From assembly GCF_000276665.1 (NCBI RefSeq), contig NW_004955446.1:7652817-7716816 (forward strand): a DNA stretch of 64,000 bases. Reading direction: 5' to 3'. Position 1 is the first letter of the stretch; every line of letters starts with the position of its first letter. The translations under genes were made by a program, and so were the position numbers. Shown one piece after another: positions 47,663 to 60,529 of this stretch. Origin of the DNA: Chinchilla lanigera. Taxonomy: Eukaryota; Chordata; Mammalia; Rodentia; Chinchillidae. The notes beneath the pieces are model-generated. The model was not told the DNA's origin, did no database searches, and was given only the letters and a program-made list of their open reading frames with translations.

Positions 47663-49548
47663 AATTTAATCTTCTTATTGACAACTAAGAGGTAGAAATT
47701 TTGGACATATTTGAGGCATCAGTAAATAGTTGTAGTGGAGCACTTTACGTGCATTCTGTTATGAATCATCTGAAGTCATCTTTATCATGTACGGGGGTAT
47801 AGAAAGATGAAGAAGCAGGAAGGGTGCTCAGAATACCCTGCAGGAACCATGTAGCCGTGGTTATACCCAGGGGAATTATGAAGCTCAGGCTTTTCCAACT
47901 CTGTATAGCAGCTCTGTGTGTTGAGAGAGTGCTGGGACTGTGATTTATACAATAGTTTTGTGAGGGCATAAAGGAATCATAAAAGTAAACTCAACTTAAG
48001 ACTTTTTAGGGTCAGTGGTAAGAATGTGAGATCTAGAAAAATAACTTGGCTTAGTAGTCCTCAACCCAAATACATTCCCTTCTCCTCTCTGTCCCAAATT
48101 TCTGGAGTTCATCCTAATATCAAATTGTTTGTTTTTTAGAATGAAATGACATAGTAAGCATAGAACAAGGGTAAAAGGTGCTTGTTACTTAAGGGTGGCT
48201 TGTCTCAAGTCTCCCTTGTGAGTCTCTGAGCCAATGTGGAATGGAATTTTTAAAATTAAGTTGTGAGGACCACTATTCCAAGAAAAAAAAAAAGATATAT
48301 ATGTTTGAACATGTTCAATTTCCATTTCTGTATGTATAAAAAAGCACTTGAATGTTGTCAGTTTGCATGTAGTTCATCCTAATAATACTATAATGCCGTT
48401 AATTCTAACAAGGCGGCCTAACATGACTGCACTCTGCGTTTCCCCATGGAGTGGACGAGTTGTGCCAGGCATGGGGAACACTGGTTTCTACATGCTGCTC
48501 CCTGCTGCAGTTTGCTGGGTAATTGGCCCAACCACGGTATGTTGTAGTTGTTGCAAACCTATTGATGCAAATTACATGTATTGTTGCAATAGATAATTTA
48601 AACAAGTGTAAACTTATGAAACCTGGGTGAACAAGTACAGAGTATTGTGTAAAAAGGAAGTGGAATTCTTTGGAAAATTTCCATAAAAATAAGCCACTGA
48701 AAAGAAGTGCCAAGGAGACTATAAAAGATCTGAAAGAAAATCATAAACAGTGGAAAGATGATATCCTGAGCTCACCTTAAGAATTTGTTTTATTGTTTTG
48801 CTTTTATGTTTTTGATCAACTTAGAAAACTAAAACTGGAAATTGTAGAAAATAAAGTTTGGATATAAATTATACCCCAAAAATATTGGTGAACAGCACTT
48901 TCTTGAGGGAAGTCTTGTATATACTTTTAAAAATGAGGAAATTAAAACATATTTGTACCTTTGAAAGTAAAGTGTCTATAGTAGATACTTAACTTTTTGT
49001 TATTTCACTATCAATCTTTTTTGATTAATCAGAACCAGTTAAAATTGGTGCTATTAGTCTGACTGCAGTTGTTTATGCTATATTGTAGTAAGTAGTCAGA
49101 ACGATTGTGCTTTCAGTAATAAAAACTGAGAAAGAAAAATATTGCCAGTGCCCATATAGATTTTCTTTTCTTTGCTCAATAAACCATGATAATGGTACAC
49201 AATGAACTCATACTTCTTCCTTTAAATTGGACTTCCAGCTTCTATGTAATGTTTAAACTTATTTTCACATTGTGAACCAATATGTAGAAGTTAGAGCTGG
49301 TTCCTGCCTGCCTTAACTGGCTTACATAAAAATTGAAATAAAGAAATACATTCTATACCATTATTCAGAGTTTATCAAACTTGATAAAAAAAGTTTGTGC
49401 TGGTAACGAAGCTGATGAGTTAACTTGGGCAAGGCACACGTATACTAGTTCCAAATAGTGATTATGGAAGTATGGTCATTTTTTTCTAACACATCAATTG
49501 TTTGATGAGAGATGATCAAACTTATAAGATGGGAAAAGGAAAAGTACA
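47663..49548. other. Unique DNA, no gene seen; possible conserved non-coding element
   Basis: No repeats recognised. 48390-48610 stands out for balanced composition, an octamer-like ATGCAAAT at about 48566 and nearby AATTA words. Open frames of 82 and 102 codons there, on opposite strands, lack family signatures. Confidence 0.45.
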
Positions 49549-49715
49549 TTTTATAATAACAGCATTTATTGAGCATTGGATACATACTAGGTACTGTGCT
49601 AAATTCTGTATAAGCCTTATCTCATTTAATCTTCATAAAAACCCTGTGAGGAACATGATATTGTTGCCATTTAATAAGGAAATGTGGGGTTAAGTCTCAG
49701 TGAGTCATGTCTTAG
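49549..49715 (-). mobile_element. MIR SINE
   Basis: Clear reverse MIR: CATTTATTGAGCATTGGATA, TAGGTACTGTGCTAAATTCT, TCTCATTTAATCTTCATAAA. Confidence 0.88.
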
Positions 49716-49854
49716 AGTTGTCCTATCCAAGGGTCTAACAAGTGGAGCCTTTGCTGGCACATAAACTTGTAGATCATTTTTTAAAGAAATGTTAGAGTGT
49801 TTTGATCTGTGAGGGAATTTAGAAAGGAACTTAGAGGTCACTTAGGCCAACTTC

Positions 49855-50063
49855 TTTTTGTATGTATGTGGTACTGGGGATTGAACTCGGGGCCTCCACA
49901 ATGAGCTACATTGCTAGCAGGTTTTGTTTGATTTGTTTTCTTTTTATTTAAATATGGGGTCTTGATAAGGCATTAAATTGCCCAAGCTGATCTGGAGTTT
50001 GCAATCCTCCTGCCTCAGCCTCCGAGAGCGCTGGGATTGCATGCATGTGCCATACACCCAGCT
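49855..50063 (-). mobile_element. B1-ID dimer SINE
   Basis: An ID-like unit on the left (GGTACTGGGGATTGAACTCG) and a B1-like unit on the right (GCTGGGATTGCATGCATGTG), both reversed. Flanking repeat TAGGCCAACTTC (49843-49854) against TAGGTCAACCTC (50064-50075). Confidence 0.85.
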
Positions 50064-50075
50064 AGGTCAACCTCC

Positions 50076-50739
50076 TTTATAGGTACGAACACAGAGAACC
50101 AACAAGGCCGAGTCATTTGGCTAGCGCCACAGCTTAGTTAGCATTGAGGGACTAGAAATAAGTTCTAATGAAGAGACCCAGGTGCTTTTCTAATGTATGG
50201 TCATTAACTCTATGCATGACTTTGGCTGCATTTTTGAAGCTGCAGAATTGTCCTACTTCCTCCTTGTCTCCAGGGAACAGCAGTGACTACTAAGACTTTA
50301 CTCTGACATGTGGATGGGGCAAGGACTATGCTTCCTCCAGGTCACAGGCAGGAAAGCTGAAGCTAAGGCTGGGCAGTGCTATACTTAGTCCTGACACTGA
50401 CGTTATCAAATATTTTCCTGAACCATGACTGAAAGTGTCAAAGAGGAAAATACATCATTTTAGCAAAGAGGACTACGTTGTCCAGCCCAAGCTTTAGGCT
50501 GTCTTCATCTAACTCTTCTTCCTTTCCCTGTTTTCTTTTTGTGGTGCCAATTTCAATCTTTTTTGGGGGACTGCTTGCCTATTTCACAGACATACCATTT
50601 GTGAGGTCAGGCAGAGGTGAGATTAATGGAGAGTTAGGTCTCCGTGCTGTGCTGTACCCCTTAAAATCATCTGTCAGTCCCCAGCCTTTGGTTTTTCCTC
50701 ATTTCTTCAGGAGCCAGAGCACTGGTGGGGTGCTAGCCA
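50076..50739. other. No gene seen
   Basis: The 134-codon plus frame at 50478-50882 is low in complexity and has no domain. Confidence 0.4.
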
Positions 50740-50930
50740 TCTCCTTTATATCAGGCAAATGTGTGTTGCTCAGTTCTTACTGTGTGTGTGCTCTGAATTC
50801 AGTTTGTGAGATCAGAACTCATATAGGACAGGTTCCAAGAAATTTAAGTGATTTTTCTCAAAGTCACCTGTGTGATGTGTGACAGACCTGGGTCTAGAAT
50901 ACGGACATTCTGCCTGTACATCCTACTTAA
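50740..50930 (-). mobile_element. MIR-like fragment
   Basis: Reverse MIR 5' part: TAAGTGATTTTTCTCAAAGT, CACCTGTGTGATG and CAGACCTGGGTCTAGAATAC. Confidence 0.55.
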
Positions 50931-51311
50931 TGATATGTGTTTTAAAGTAAATTTTCTCATCTTTAAAAAAAGTGTTGGTATAAAAATAGTTCATATGCTT
51001 ATGAAATAAGACTAAAATTTGCATATTATCATGTATAGTTTACATTCTTTTTTCCAAAAAAGACTTGACATGCTTACAACAAGTGTATTAAGATGCAAGC
51101 ATGGGAGGATGGGAATCTAGGTAACATAGTTGTAATGAATGGAACGCTGAATTTTAACTGTTAGCTTGGAGGTCAGATTGAAAAAGTAACCACAACTGTA
51201 ACGATTTTTTGGTTTTCCCTTAAAGAACATGGTAAAAGAAATTTATTAAGTAGACCTAATAAAGAATAAAGACATCATAAAGAAAGTTCAAATAGTCTTC
51301 AAATTAATATT

Positions 51312-51526
51312 AACTTTTTTCTTTTAGTAGTACTAGGGATTGGACTCGGGGCCTTATGCATGGTAGGCAACCACTCTCCTAGAGACCTATACAGTATCCT
51401 CAACTCTTTTAAAATTTTATTTTGCCAGAGAGTCAAAGTGAGATACTTAGGCTGACCTGGAACTTGTGATCCTCCTGCCTTCACCCCCTGAGTAGCGGGA
51501 TTATGTGCAGCACCACCATGCCTGAC
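51312..51526 (-). mobile_element. B1-ID dimer SINE
   Basis: Reversed ID-like unit (TAGTACTAGGGATTGGACTC) joined to a reversed B1-like unit (GTAGCGGGATTATGTGCAGC). No clear target duplication. Confidence 0.8.
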
Positions 51527-52999
51527 CCAGTGTTAGTTATTGATAACTCACTTTACAGATGTTAATGATGTGAGAACTCACTTATGATTATTAACAGAGG
51601 AGGACTTTTTGAAGGAATTGCTTCACAGTCTCCAAGGCTAGGTGAGTAAGTTCTAACGTCTCTCAGTGATGTACACTAACAACTCTAGCACTGTAAAGAG
51701 TCGCTTATTAATATGAGATTAGTCTGTGGGTGGCCTTGAGAATATTCATAAACTCCCCAAAACATCAGGCTTAGGTATTCACGTAATCTCATAGCACCAT
51801 ACTCTCAAAGTTTAAAAGCTAATGATTTAAGAAACATGAAATCATACATATATATATATCAATAAAATTTAATTTCCTCTCAATTTTGATATACTTTGCT
51901 GAGTATGTATCTTGCATATGAATGTAAACTCCATGAGAACAGGGATCTTGCAGTATACCTAGTGTCAAAAGGGTATTTTGTGCAGAATAGGTGCCAGTAG
52001 TTGTTAAATAAATAAATGCAGGCATGGTTGCTTACCCCAGGGATCTTAAAGTTTGTGATATTTATGAACCTTGAGGTGTGTTTGTGAACAGAGGACTTTA
52101 GGACCCTCTCACTGAGGGCTCCCATGAAGAAGAGGCAGCAAGTCTTGCTCAAAATAAAATGATGTGGTGAAAAGGAAGGCAGGATGAGGTTGGGGCAGAT
52201 AATCAGAAACACATTGACTGTTTCCTCCTATTTAAGAATGGAGAGAAAATTTTCCTCTTTTTTTTGCCTCTCTACCCATCTTCAAGAAAAATAAGAGAAA
52301 ACAAAAATATAGCTGTATTGGTAGCCAGATGTGAAGATTAAAATGAGCCAAGCTTAAAATGAAAGTAGAGTAAGATATCGTGTGTCACATTTCCAGAAAC
52401 GCCTGGCTCCTCGGGACCGTCTGCTCTTACAGGTCCCATTATGAGCACTCAGTTGCATGAGTCCCTAGGGCTGCTTGTCAAGTGAGACCCGAATCTTACC
52501 AGCCTTTTAATCATTCCAGAATGATTTTCTCTCTCAAGGCTTTCCCCAAAGACAGTTGCACTTCTTTCTGCACCCCACTGTAATCCACAGGTAGTTTTGT
52601 GGACAAAATAATCATACTACTTATGGTTTTTGTATTCACATTTTTAAAAACCTTTTTCATAGTAAATAGGAATAAAAGAGTTATGACATAATGGATTTTC
52701 TGTGCTTGACTAAAAATCACTTCTATGTCCTCAATGGATGATTTTCTGACAATAAGAATACATAGTGATATCAGAAATGTAGAAAATTTGTTATAGAAAA
52801 TAACAAACAAAAAATACACAGAAACTTGTAACAAAAAGAAAGCTTGTCACTCATAATCCTACCAACCAGAAATAACAATTTGCAAACATTTTGGAGAATT
52901 GCTTTATCTTGGGGAAAAAAATTGAGAGACAATTTGGATGAAGAACAAGAACCAATATTTAGTATGCTTTTAGAAAACCTATACCGTAAACATGTTCAG
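51527..52999. other. No gene seen
   Basis: AT-rich. 52385-52500 is more balanced in composition and repeat-free. Confidence 0.4.
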
Positions 53000-53140
53000 C
53001 ATTTAAATTTTATTTGGTCTTTAAAAAACTCATATTATGGATATTTCCAAATATTTATAAAATTAGAATGCTATAATGAACTGTACATATCCATCACCCA
53101 GATTCATGGTCAATCTTGTTTTATCTGTAAACCTTTCAAT
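53000..53140. mobile_element. Possible old LINE-1 3' UTR piece
   Basis: Contains ATGAACTGTACATATCCATC, ACCCAGATTCATGGTCAATC and TTGTTTTATCT, a run of phrases common in old L1M 3' UTRs. Strand was not resolved. It lies inside a 152-codon frame (52844-53302) that is therefore unlikely to be a gene. Confidence 0.5.
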
Positions 53141-53302
53141 AAAACAAATGAACCAAAAATTAAGGATTTAAAACAATACAACAATAACACTATCACACTT
53201 AAAAAGTTAAAAATGATCCTTGAGTGTTATCAGATACATAATGAGTATGAAAAATTTTCAAATAAATATCAATTGGGTTATAATGAAAGGGCAGTAGTGT
53301 AG

Positions 53303-56300
53303 AAGTGTTTTATTAATAAGGTGATATGCAATCTACATACATTGTTTGAACAGTTACAAGGAAAAATGAAAGGTGATAGAAATTTAACTATGCGTATCTC
53401 ACAGGTAGCCATTATTAGGTAGTCTGCAGTTTGTATTTTAGTAACTTTGCTGTTTTCTTATCCTGAGTGTTCACATTTAAAATTCAGTGTTCACCTCTTA
53501 TACACCATTTTTTGAAAGTCTTACGTATTTTTGGGATTAGTATAGGGAAAAGGTGTGAACTGGGTACGTAAAAGTCAGAGTTTCTGTGTTCCCATAATAT
53601 CCCATAAAGAATACATTTTTCTAAAACTATACTTTTCCTGGAGTAGAATGAAAGTGAGATAACATTAGGCATATGCTTCCTTAAATTAATAAAACAGAGG
53701 TAATCCATTTATTTTTAAGGGATTCAGTAGTAGAAATAATTTTTATACTCTTAAAGGTAACTTGAGGAAAAAATGCAAAATCCTCAAAGTCTCCAAACAA
53801 TTGACTCCTATTCCAAGTATTCTGAAGGTATAATGAAAAACAAGAAACTTTACCTGTCTAAAAGACTTACTTAACAGGAATCAGAGTGGAAGTGAAGGTA
53901 GAAAGTAAAAGGAGTGGAGTTAATGTACTCTGCAATCAGGGATTTCATCTTGGTTCAAGACCCTATTAAAGACTGTTGGAGGGTTCTGAAAAGAGGAAGA
54001 ATTGGTCCGGGGTACTTTGAGCTGGGGGATTCAGATCACTAGCTAGTCAGAGTTCATGCAAGGGTTATAAATGGAGGAAGTTGCTCCCTCAGTCCACCAT
54101 GGACCCTAGACATCTATACACGTGCCTTTATAGATGAAATAGAAGGAGAAGATCAAAGAAAGTGAAAGGAAGTTGAAGGGTGGGTCTGGATATGAGGGAA
54201 GGCTAGGAGGCTGCAGTTTGGGGCCTATAACATGAGTGGATTATGGGACTGGAATTTGTCATAAGGAACCTGGGTCAGAGTAATATTTTGGTTGAGATAC
54301 TGACATGTCTTTATTTTTCATCCTTGTGAATCACTGTGGATCAAGTGAGGAAATTACATATTCATTTGTATAATTTGAGACTTTTAACCATGGTGATGCA
54401 TTTTTGGCAATTCCTTTGTGATAGGGCATATAAAGTTGCATAAATTGTTGAAATATTTTAAATATCAGGTAATTAAAACTTGTAATGGAGGATAAAGCCA
54501 AAATAAACAGTATTCTCCTTGTCCATTATCCCCAACCAACCAGGAAGAAAATCCATGATATTTGAATACCTTGTATAAAATTATGTAGGAAGAAAATGTC
54601 TTTCTGTTTTTACCTAGAAAGACATGAGTAGTTATTTTACCATGATCACTTTTATAGATCAGTCACTGTTTTAATGTTATGTTAACTGCAGTTGTGGATA
54701 TTGAGCAATAGTTTGGAAGAGCCATAGAGGGCCTTCGCTGAGGGATATTGACTAAACTATATTTATCTTATCCAGATAAACAGGGGAAGAAATCGTTAGT
54801 GTTTCTCCATTGCTTTGGGCAAGGTAAAATGTAGTTGGATTTGATAATATATTTAGAAGACAGAGTTATCAAGATTTGCTGATAAACTGGATGTCCAGGT
54901 GAGAGAAGTGGAGGTTTTCTCCCATCTTCAAATGTACTACATGTCTGTGCAGACCGGCTAGAGTCCCCTATCTACCCTTAGTCTCAAATGCTTACTTTTT
55001 CACTTCCATGGAAAAATGAAACAAAAGTCTTCCTTATTGAATATCTCACTGTTGGGCTTTGCTCCTTCTGCCTTTCGTAATCCCTTTTGTCTTTCTCTAT
55101 TTCATTCCCAATGTATTGTGGACATCTCTCCTTTCCCCCATCTCTTAGAGATCTGGGTGTCTTTAGAATCTTTCAGATGCCACTTTCTGAGCAGCCTTAA
55201 AGTTTCATGTCTGACTCAACTTTAATCCCACGTCTGTGGCACTGTAATTATCTGCTTTCATGGCCTCACTTGGCGGGTGTGGGGGGGTGTCTGATCACTT
55301 CGAAATGTGTCGAGAAGATATGAATAACACTAAGATATGTTCTTCAAGCTGAAGTCTTTGGCTTTTCAGCTTTTAAACCTTCCGCCCCTTCTCCACTCCC
55401 ACAGTGATCTTTGTTTTCCCTTGGTCTCTTCATTTTTGCTTATCTCAATTTCACATTTACCTGGAGAGGCTCTAATCCCAAATTAATCCTCCAGTCTTCC
55501 TTTGCATAGATCCAGGCAGCTGAGCAATTTGTGGAAATTTGGTTTAAAAAAGGATGAATTGATGAAATTATGGCTTCCAGTCATTAGTAAATCCTGACCA
55601 GAATTACTTAATTCTTTTACTCAGTAGCTCTCAGTGTTGGCTACAAAATGGAATCATCTGGGAACTTTAAAAAATCCCACTTACTAGACTGCCCAGGCCA
55701 ATTAAATCTGAAATTTTGGGTTAGGAACCAAGCATCAGTATTCCTTTATGTTCTTTGGGGATTCTAACATGCAAACAAGATTGAGAACTACTGTTTTAAA
55801 CTTGTGCCTGAAGAATTTTTCTTTTTCGTTCACTTCAAAAGCTATTCCATTATTTGCTATTCTCTGAAAACATCTTGTCTACCTCCATTTAAAAACCTTT
55901 AGCCATCGATCTCACCTCCTGCTTTTCTAGATAAATTGAAGCTTTGCTTGGTGAATCCTCTTTAATTTCTTGGCTCCACAGCATTTAATTAGGGCCTCGA
56001 TTGTAGTGGGCATTGGTGAGCAGGACAACTACAGTCCATGCCTCCCTGGCCCTTACACTGTAGTGGTACATGCAAACAGGTCAATTAGCAATTACAGCTT
56101 ATTGTGAGAGAAAGTAATTCAAAGGGCCCTAATTACATGGGAGCCCTAAGCCCTTGTGAACTCTTTTCACTTCTCAGAGGAGGCAGCCTCCTCCAGCCCC
56201 ATTGGAGAGAAAGGCCACCTTATAGGGCTTACTTCATCCTCTCTCTTGTTCACCTTGATCTTTACTGATTGTTCCTCCTTGTTTCTCTCTATTGTCTCTT

Positions 56301-56849
56301 TTCTGCACTATAAAAATATCCAAGGTGTAACTCATCTTAAGAATGATAGAGCTTGAAAAAACTACCTACAAAATAAAACAAAAGAATGATAGAACTTGAT
56401 TTTGCATGTCATGCCTCTCTTCTGGCCTTCACAATGAGACGTTTTGCAAGAGGTCTATTTAGGGCCTCTGTGACTCGCATGCCTTTATATTTTGGTTTCT
56501 CTTTCTTCACTCAGTCTTAGTTCCCCCTCCTGAATTCAGTGACCATTCAGTTCTTTCATGGAAGCCATTCTGATGCATTTGAGTATCCTCATGGCTGTTT
56601 TCTTCAGAATTTTTCCCATACCCATTTTTGTGACTCTACACATACATATTGTCTTTGTTTCTTTTTGGTTCTTCTTTTTCATAAAAAAATCATGAGATTC
56701 TCTGCACATCCCTGAAATGGTGATATTCTCCAAGAATCTGTCTTTAGACCACGATTCCCCCCTCTTCATCCAGTGTTGTGGTTTTAATCTCCATGTAGAT
56801 GTGAAACTGACCGAAAGCTGTATCTTCAGCATTCACCTTTCTCCCATGT
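53303..56849. other. No gene seen
   Basis: Mostly unique-looking DNA. Degraded L2-like text may be present at about 53880-54300 and 55860-56530 but is too worn to call. No coding signature. Confidence 0.4.
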
Positions 56850-57545
56850 GCCTGCTGAACATCGACATGAGTGTCCCATAGGTCTATCAGTGTAGCATTT
56901 CCTGTTCCATCCTGTTCCTCTGTATAGTCCTATCTCAGCTGGTGACAGCACCATGAACTTAGTCACTCAGACCAAACCTGAAACTTTAGTCTTACTATCC
57001 TGTCCTTACCTAATCAATTACCAATCCCTTCTGTAATGCCTTATACATATTTTTCCACTTTGTGTCTACACCACTATAATTTACCAAATGATTTTTGCCC
57101 TTGTTGAGGCCTTTAATGATTGCTGATTGGGATGATTGCAATTAAATCCCAGTTGATCTTCTTGCTTCTCAGCTCACCCCTCACATTCATCCTTCACATC
57201 GCTGATTTGCTCACAGGTAAAGCTATAGACTCTGTACTGAGGGTGTTGTTGTGGGGTAAACACGGGGTTGGTTGTCAGTAGGGTAGAACTTGGCAAACTC
57301 TCCAGTTGAGCTCTTTGGCATGTTGAGTTTCTGGTCAGTATTTCACCTTTGAAAGCTTCCCATTGCCTGCACAAGATCTTCCACACTGCTCATTTGTACC
57401 CCTTCTTCAGTGAATATGCCCATCCTACTAACTGAAAGTACCTGGCTCCTACCATTATTAAAAAATAGCTCAGATTGCATTTCTTCCACAAAGCCTGCTT
57501 AGTGATCATGTCCTTATTCATTTACTCGCTGTATTTATTAGACAG
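56850..57545 (+). mobile_element. LINE-2 fragment
   Basis: Forward L2-like text: ACCTAATCAATTACCAATCC, GCTTCCCATTGCCTGCACAA, TCCACAAAGCCTGC, and TTCATTTACTCGCTG near the 3' end. Strongly diverged; the part at 57170-57340 does not follow L2 well. Confidence 0.55.
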
Positions 57546-58062
57546 GTATGTTGCCTAGACAGCAATCAACATTCCCAAAAGGAGTAAGATATGACATCTG
57601 AAGGCATCACAGTACTGTTTATCTACTGCTAGAACAATTGGGATTTTTATTCATATTTGCTCTATCATGGTCCAATAGATGGTTTTATTTCACATGATGA
57701 ATATGCAGGTTGTACCATCTGTGACTCATCATACAAATGCAGCAACACCTGAACTAATCTGTACCTTGTTCAGCAAGAATTGCATACTTCCATGTCACAG
57801 CAACTCCAGATTTTGTAAACATTCTGTAATTGATCATACTGTATTTTCTTTGTGGACTTAGCTTGTGCCAAACAAGTCATAAACCATTTGTACATCAGCA
57901 CCAGTTCCCAGCCACCTTTGAGAATCAGTGCCGTGGAGGGTTTGCTGGAGATCCATTGGTAGAAGAAGGGTCTAAATCAGGGGTCAGAAGAGATTACACA
58001 GCTGTCTTGATGGTTCAGCTCAAAGGGAAACTGAAAGCTTATTAGAGAAGGGCATAGTCTTG
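57546..58062. other. No gene seen
   Basis: No recognised repeat or coding signature. Confidence 0.4.
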
Positions 58063-58073
58063 AAAGGTGAGTT

Positions 58074-58191
58074 AAGCCTAAATCTTAGCACTTGGGAGGC
58101 TGATGTAGGAAGATAGCTGGGAGTTCAAGGACAGCCCGAACTGCATAGAGAGACCCTTGTCTTAAAGGCAAACAAACTAAACAAACCCCAC
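58074..58191 (+). mobile_element. 5'-truncated B1 SINE
   Basis: The B1 body from TCTTAGCACTTGGGAGGCTG onward, with an A/C-rich tail. Flanking repeat AAAGGTGAGTT (58063-58073) against AAAAGTGAGTT (58192-58202). Confidence 0.88.
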
Positions 58192-58294
58192 AAAAGTGAG
58201 TTGTGCTTACCAAGCAAGTGCACAAAGCTTAGTTGTGAGAATAGACTGGAACATAGAGAAGGGCCTTGTCAGATGGCTAAGCCTGAGGATAGTG

Positions 58295-58350
58295 GAACCT
58301 AGTGCAGGGGATGACAAGGTGAACCTAGTGAACCTAGTGCAGGGGATGAG
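58295..58350. repeat. Short local duplication
   Basis: AACCTAGTGCAGGGGATGA occurs twice, with an extra GTGAACCTAGT between. A slippage-type repeat. Confidence 0.85.
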
Positions 58351-58469
58351 GCTAGAGAGGCAGGTGGAGTTGAGTTTATTTATTCAGTGAATACTTTTTG
58401 AGAATCAGCTGTGTTCCAGATCCTAGGTTCCAAGATTAGAAGTGAAGCAGAGAAAGTTTTTGCTCTAAT

Positions 58470-58760
58470 AGCTCAGAAGGGTGCTGTCATAATCTAGGGA
58501 ATCAAGGGGGTTAGGCTTTTGACTTTGAGCAGGCTTTGGAGAATTTTGAGGTGAAGCACAGCATGACTGATTTAATCTTTGGCAAGGTGACTCCGGTGGC
58601 ATTTAGAAAATGGATGGCTGCTGAATTCAGAAAGTTGGTTGAGAGGTCAGTGAGTACAAGGTGGATGATATGGGGCAGGAGGTAGAGTTCAGAGGTTGGA
58701 GTAGGAAACTGGGAAGAAAGAAGGAGAAAAGGACGTTTTGGAGAAGTACATTAAGGATGT
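58470..58760 (-). mobile_element. LINE-2 fragment
   Basis: Reverse L2 text: GAGCAGGCTTTGGAGAATTT, CAGCATGACTGATTTAATCT, ATGGATGGCTGCTGAATTC. Confidence 0.6.
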
Positions 58761-58822
58761 ATAAAGCACACAATATGGAGAAGTCAGTGGTGTTTAGGGA
58801 CCACTTGTAGTATATGATTTGT

Positions 58823-58918
58823 TTTTTTTTTTGGTTTTTCTCCGGTACTGGGAACCGAACTCATGACCTTGTGCTTGCCAGGCAGGCGCTTTTTGCCGCT
58901 GAGCTAAATCCCCAGCCC
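58823..58918 (-). mobile_element. ID SINE with 14-bp target-site duplication
   Basis: Complete reverse ID body with a T-run tail side. The duplication AGTATATGATTTGT is at 58809-58822 and 58919-58932. Confidence 0.95.
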
Positions 58919-59194
58919 AGTATATGATTTGTGATAGGGTTAGTGGTTCAGTGCATTGAAAGAGTGCGTATTAGAAGATGTAAGAAGAGTCAGAGGCTGT
59001 CACACCAGTTAGGTCCCTCCTCTCTGAACATTTTAGTGTCTTGTGCTAACGTCTGTCATAGAATTATTCAGTGGGTTTCTGTGCTTGTGCCCACTTTTCC
59101 ATTCCAAACACTTGTCACATGGCCTAGAACAGACTTAACAAATGATTCTTCAACTAAACAGAAAGATAGTGTCATAGTTTCTATTGCACCACAT

Positions 59195-59830
59195 GCTTAA
59201 TGAGTTAAAACAACACCATCCAGGTTGGCATGCCTGGTCTCTCTACTCTTTCACAAGGCTCAGATGAAGGATTGGCTAGTTGGGCTTTTATCAGATGGCT
59301 CTGAGGAGAACTCATTTACAAGCGCACTCAGGTTCTGGGCAGAAGTCATTTCCTGTAGCTGCAAGGCTGATGTCCTTGTTTCTTTGTTGGCTGTCAGATA
59401 AAGGCCACCCTCCATTCCTAGGGACCTCTCTCCAGCCCTTGAATGTGGGCTCCTACATCTCAGAGCCAACAATACTGCACTGAATCCTCAGTTTTCAATT
59501 TCTCCACTTCCTTCTTCTTGCACCCAGCAATAGTTCTCTGGTTGTTTTTGTTTTTTCTTGTTGTTTTTGTTTTTATATGCTGCTGGGGATGGAACCCAGT
59601 GCCTCATCCTTGCCAGGCAAGTGGTTTACCACGCAGCTACATCTCAGCCCAGTTGTTTATAAGCACGTCTGTGATTACACCGGACCTACCAGGATAAAGC
59701 AAGATTATATTTATTTTAAGGACTTAACCTTCATTACATCGATAGAGTCTGCCTTACCAAGTAGCATAGCCACAGGTTCCAGGGATTAGGTCATGGACAT
59801 ATTTTCAGGGAAACATTATTTTATCTAGCA
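59195..59830 (-). mobile_element. MLT1-type LTR with an ID SINE inside
   Basis: Reverse MLT1-like landmarks: AGTCATTTCCTGTAGCTGCA, GGCTGATGTCCTTGTTTC, TTGTTGGCTGTCAGATAAAG, GTGATTACACCGGACCTACC, CACAGGTTCCAGGGATTAGG. An older ID element splits it. Confidence 0.75.
59541..59650 (-). mobile_element. Diverged ID SINE inside the MLT1 LTR
   Basis: Reverse ID body (GCTGGGGATGGAACCCAGTG, CTTGCCAGGCAAGTGG). More diverged than the other ID copies, hence an older wave. Confidence 0.83.
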
Positions 59831-60529
59831 CAACAGTAGTTATCTACCATCTTGTAGTGTTTATAATCTTGGTTCTTAAACATGTATATGTTCCATCATC
59901 CTTTATTTGGGCAGGGAGGCACAAGGAGATAAGATTTGCCCAGTGTCAGAAAGGAATGGAATCAGAGGTAGATTACATCCCTTCAACTTCCACTCTTTTT
60001 TGCACCATCAGTCCATTTATCCATGCCATTCATCTGTATATCCATCCATCCATCTCATCCATTCTACCAGTCTTATTTATTCATAAACAGTTGAGCACGT
60101 ATTTTAAGTGTCTTTGCTAGGTTGAGAAATGAAGAAGAGAGTGAGCTACAAGGATAAATAGTGCCTGATTTCTGTCAGTGTGTTTTCAGTTTATTTAGGT
60201 CTACATTACATTTTCATAAATCCATGCTATCCACTGTTGATTTGAGCTTGTGCGGATGTTTTCTGCTTAGTGAGTAATCTGTTTATAGTAGCTTCGACCC
60301 CTGTAACAAGTGTTCAGTAGATGTGTATAATTATATAATTACTGCTTATTTCATTCCCTTCTATGTGTAGCTATAAAATCTAAGAACCAGTAATAAATAT
60401 ATACTGTTTTAACTTTTAGTTTATTCAAGTATGATGTTATCAATTATTACTCTTGTAAGAGATATTCTGTGCCCATACAAGAAAGTAATTGTCTTATGCC
60501 TGGTATTAATACTATATTTTAGTGATTGT
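59831..60529. other. No gene seen
   Basis: Contains a short (ATCC)n run near 60035-60055 and possible MIR-like text near 59920-60000. Confidence 0.4.

Noticed and set aside
50478..50882. 134-codon plus-strand frame
   Set aside because: Serine/phenylalanine-rich and low in complexity, no family match, and its end overlaps a MIR-like fragment.
52844..53302. 152-codon plus-strand frame
   Set aside because: No domain, AT-rich composition, and its middle resembles old L1 3' UTR text.
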